Source: an uncultured Eubacteriales bacterium (lineage in GTDB: Bacteria > Bacillota > Clostridia > Oscillospirales > Oscillospiraceae). Taken from it: a stretch of DNA of 7,255 bases. The stretch spans positions 1 through 7,255 of the forward strand of contig URQA01000125.1 of the NCBI GenBank assembly GCA_900549885.1. The letters are read 5' to 3'. Shown one piece after another: positions 5,948-7,255 of the stretch. The translations under genes and the position numbers were made by a program. The notes beneath the pieces are model-generated. The model worked only from the letters and a program-made list of their open reading frames with translations, was not told where the DNA came from and did no database searches. The first letter of the stretch is position 1, and each line of letters begins with the position of its first letter.

Positions 5948-6021
5948 GTTGATTCTCCTTAATGTGCTTCATACGCGAAAATTTGAGGCGGGCACGGCCC
6001 GTCCTGTGTGCTGCGCCCCAT

Positions 6022-6050
6022 ATTGTACCACCAGGTGGGGGAAAAGGCAA
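6022..6050 (-). promoter_or_regulatory. Sigma-A promoter of the foldase lipoprotein gene
   Basis: TTGCCT (6050-6045) and TACAAT (6027-6022) are 17 bases apart, and the -10 is preceded by TGG, giving an extended -10 element. Transcription should start near 6015, leaving a leader of about 68 bases. That leader contains one small CGGGC-CGT-GCCCG hairpin (6001-5989) and a good AAGGAG ribosome site at 5960-5955. Confidence 0.75.
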
Positions 6051-6082
6051 TCAGTTTTCGTCGCTCTGGCAGGAATCCTGAC

Positions 6083-6125
6083 CCTTGGACCATCCAAGGA
6101 CGCAGCCCTTAAAGCGGTCAAGGGC
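6083..6125. repeat. Two adjacent inverted repeats just after the mfd stop
   Basis: The first reads GCCCTT/AAGGGC (6105-6110 with 6120-6125, 9-base loop). The second is a perfect 7-bp CCTTGGA/TCCAAGG stem with a 3-base loop (6083-6099). They begin 2 bases past the mfd stop codon. Neither has a T-run behind it, so they are not convincing intrinsic terminators. They may protect the mfd mRNA 3' end, or take part in Rho-dependent termination or partial read-through into the foldase gene. Confidence 0.45.
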
Positions 6126-6126
6126 A

Positions 6127-7255
6127 TCAGTCCTTGCCGCCCCCGCCCTCCGGGCCGGGACTTTTAGCCGCCTCCGGCGGGATGAGGGCCTGATAGCTCT
6201 CTACCAGCTTGGAGGCCATGCGCAGCGGGTCCTCTCCTTTCTTGAGCTTGAGGGTGAGCACCGCCTTGTCCCCCGGGGAGAACAGCACCCGGCCGGGGAA
6301 CAGCCCGGCGGCCTGGGAGATGTGCTCCAGGTCGAACTCGTCCAGGGTAAAGAGGATGCTCATCCCCTTTTGGGAGATGTCCGAAATGGCACAGTCCGCC
6401 GCCCGGCCCCGGAGCAGGGCCACCGAGATCAGGTTGTTCACCGTCCGGGGCGGATCGCCGAAGCGGTCGATGAGCTCGTCGGTCATGTCGTCCGCATCCT
6501 CCGATGTGCGGATGCGGGCGATGCGGCGGTACAGGTCCATGCGCTGCTCAGGGGAGGGGACGTATCTGTCCGGGATGGAGGCGGCCACCGACAGATCGGC
6601 GGTGCACTCCCGGCGCTTGGCCGGGGCCTCCCCCTTCTCCTCCAGCACCGCCTCCTCCAGCAGCTTCAGGTACAGGTCATAGCCCACGCTCATCAGAAAG
6701 CCTGACTGCTCGGGGCCCAGCAGGTTGCCCGCGCCCCGGATCTCCAGATCCCGCATGGCGATCTTGAAGCCGGAGCCGAACTCGGCGTACTCCCGGATGG
6801 CGCTTAGGCGCTTGGCGGCCACCTCGCTGAGCACTTTTCCGGTGCGGTAGGTCATATAGGCGTAGGCCCGCCGGGGGGAGCGGCCCACCCGGCCTCGGAT
6901 CTGGTGGAGCTGGGCCAGGCCCAGCTTGTCGGCATCCTCGATGATGAGGGTGTTCACGTTGGCGATGTCGATGCCCGTCTCGATGATGGTGGTGCACACC
7001 AGCACGTCGATCTCCCCGTCGGACATGCGGGTCATTACGTCGCTCAGTTCCTCCTGACTCATTTTGCCGTGGCCCACCGCCACCTCCACGTCGCCTCCCA
7101 GCATTTCCCGGATACGGGCGGCGGTGCGCTCGATGGAGTCCACCCGGTTGTGGAGGTAGTACACCTGGCCGCCCCGCTCCAGCTCCCGGCGCATGGCATC
7201 GGCCAGCACCGACCAGTCGTGCTCCAGCACATAGGTCTGCACCGGCTGGCGGTCC
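6127..7255 (-). CDS. mfd: Transcription-repair coupling factor Mfd, C-terminal third (5' end outside window)
   Basis: Mfd is an ATP-driven translocase that pushes RNA polymerase stalled at DNA damage off the template and recruits UvrA for excision repair. The reading frame is open to the window edge (DRQPVQTYVLEHDW...), so GTG 7242 is an internal Val codon, not a start. The 375 visible residues are about a third of a typical 1,100-1,200-residue Mfd. In order, numbering visible residues: the second RecA-like translocase lobe with VYYLHNRVDSIE (about 31-42), VGHGKMSQEEL, TTIIETGIDIANVNTLIIEDAD and HQIRGRVGR (117-125, motif VI with arginine finger); the TRG region RLSAIREYAEFGSGFKIAM and DLEIRGAGNLLG; then the C-terminal TRCF/D7 domain (about 220-330, SIPDRYVPSPEQRMDLYRRI). 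The end is a Gly-rich tail, PGPEGGGGKD. The TRG region and the D7 domain together distinguish Mfd from RecG. No defects are seen in the visible part. Confidence 0.97.
   Translation of the reverse strand, partial: DRQPVQTYVLEHDWSVLADAMRRELERGGQVYYLHNRVDSIERTAARIREMLGGDVEVAVGHGKMSQEELSDVMTRMSDGEIDVLVCTTIIETGIDIANVNTLIIEDADKLGLAQLHQIRGRVGRSPRRAYAYMTYRTGKVLSEVAAKRLSAIREYAEFGSGFKIAMRDLEIRGAGNLLGPEQSGFLMSVGYDLYLKLLEEAVLEEKGEAPAKRRECTADLSVAASIPDRYVPSPEQRMDLYRRIARIRTSEDADDMTDELIDRFGDPPRTVNNLISVALLRGRAADCAISDISQKGMSILFTLDEFDLEHISQAAGLFPGRVLFSPGDKAVLTLKLKKGEDPLRMASKLVESYQALIPPEAAKSPGPEGGGGKD

Noticed and set aside
7240..7242. GTG at 7242 as the start of the helicase-like gene
   Set aside because: The frame stays open to the window edge, and the preceding residues DRQP before VQTYV fit Mfd, so the codon is an internal valine.
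1..7255. CRISPR arrays, tRNA or rRNA genes, insertion sequences, toxin-antitoxin pairs
   Set aside because: I saw no regularly spaced direct repeats, no tRNA cloverleaf, no transposase and no small paired genes. The intergenic spaces are all explained by promoters, leaders and terminators.

Overview
The window is GC-rich, and every gene I can support lies on the minus strand. Three features point to a GC-rich anaerobic Firmicute of the class Clostridia, probably Oscillospiraceae (Flavonifractor or Pseudoflavonifractor-like): Gram-positive-type sigma-A promoters with AGGAGG-like ribosome sites, a lipoprotein foldase next to mfd, and a cation P-type ATPase behind a metal-riboswitch-like leader. 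The taxon is an inference from gene content and style, not a database match.

In transcription order, from high to low coordinates, the layout is as follows. (1) 7255-6127 is the 3' third of mfd, the transcription-repair coupling factor, entering from outside the window. (2) 6050-6022 is a promoter, followed by 5947-4712, a PpiC/parvulin-type peptidyl-prolyl isomerase lipoprotein. (3) 4655-4495 is a compact regulatory leader: a promoter, an aptamer-like RNA resembling the yybP-ykoY (Mn2+) class, and an intrinsic terminator whose 5' arm reuses the 3' strand of the aptamer's closing helix. (4) 4381-1748 is a complete Ca2+/Mn2+-type P-type ATPase (P2 family), closed by a strong intrinsic terminator at 1727-1691. 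(5) 1681-1652 is a perfect-consensus sigma-A promoter. Its transcript begins with a very structured leader, including a 22-bp perfect palindrome, and leads into 1537-116, a membrane-bound O-acyltransferase of the AlgI/DltB family. (6) 92-1 is the start of a following gene with one N-terminal membrane segment, probably the periplasmic-side partner of the acyltransferase.

The window therefore holds four adjacent, separately controlled units rather than one pathway: DNA-repair coupling, envelope protein folding, metal-ion export under probable riboswitch control, and O-acylation of a surface polymer. Three of the four concern the cell envelope or the membrane. The most informative structure is the ATPase leader. 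In it the promoter, aptamer and terminator can all be read directly, and the mutually exclusive helices imply that the bound ligand turns expression on. Two start codons were corrected by hand from ribosome-site spacing: the acyltransferase starts at GTG 1537 and the ATPase at GTG 4381.
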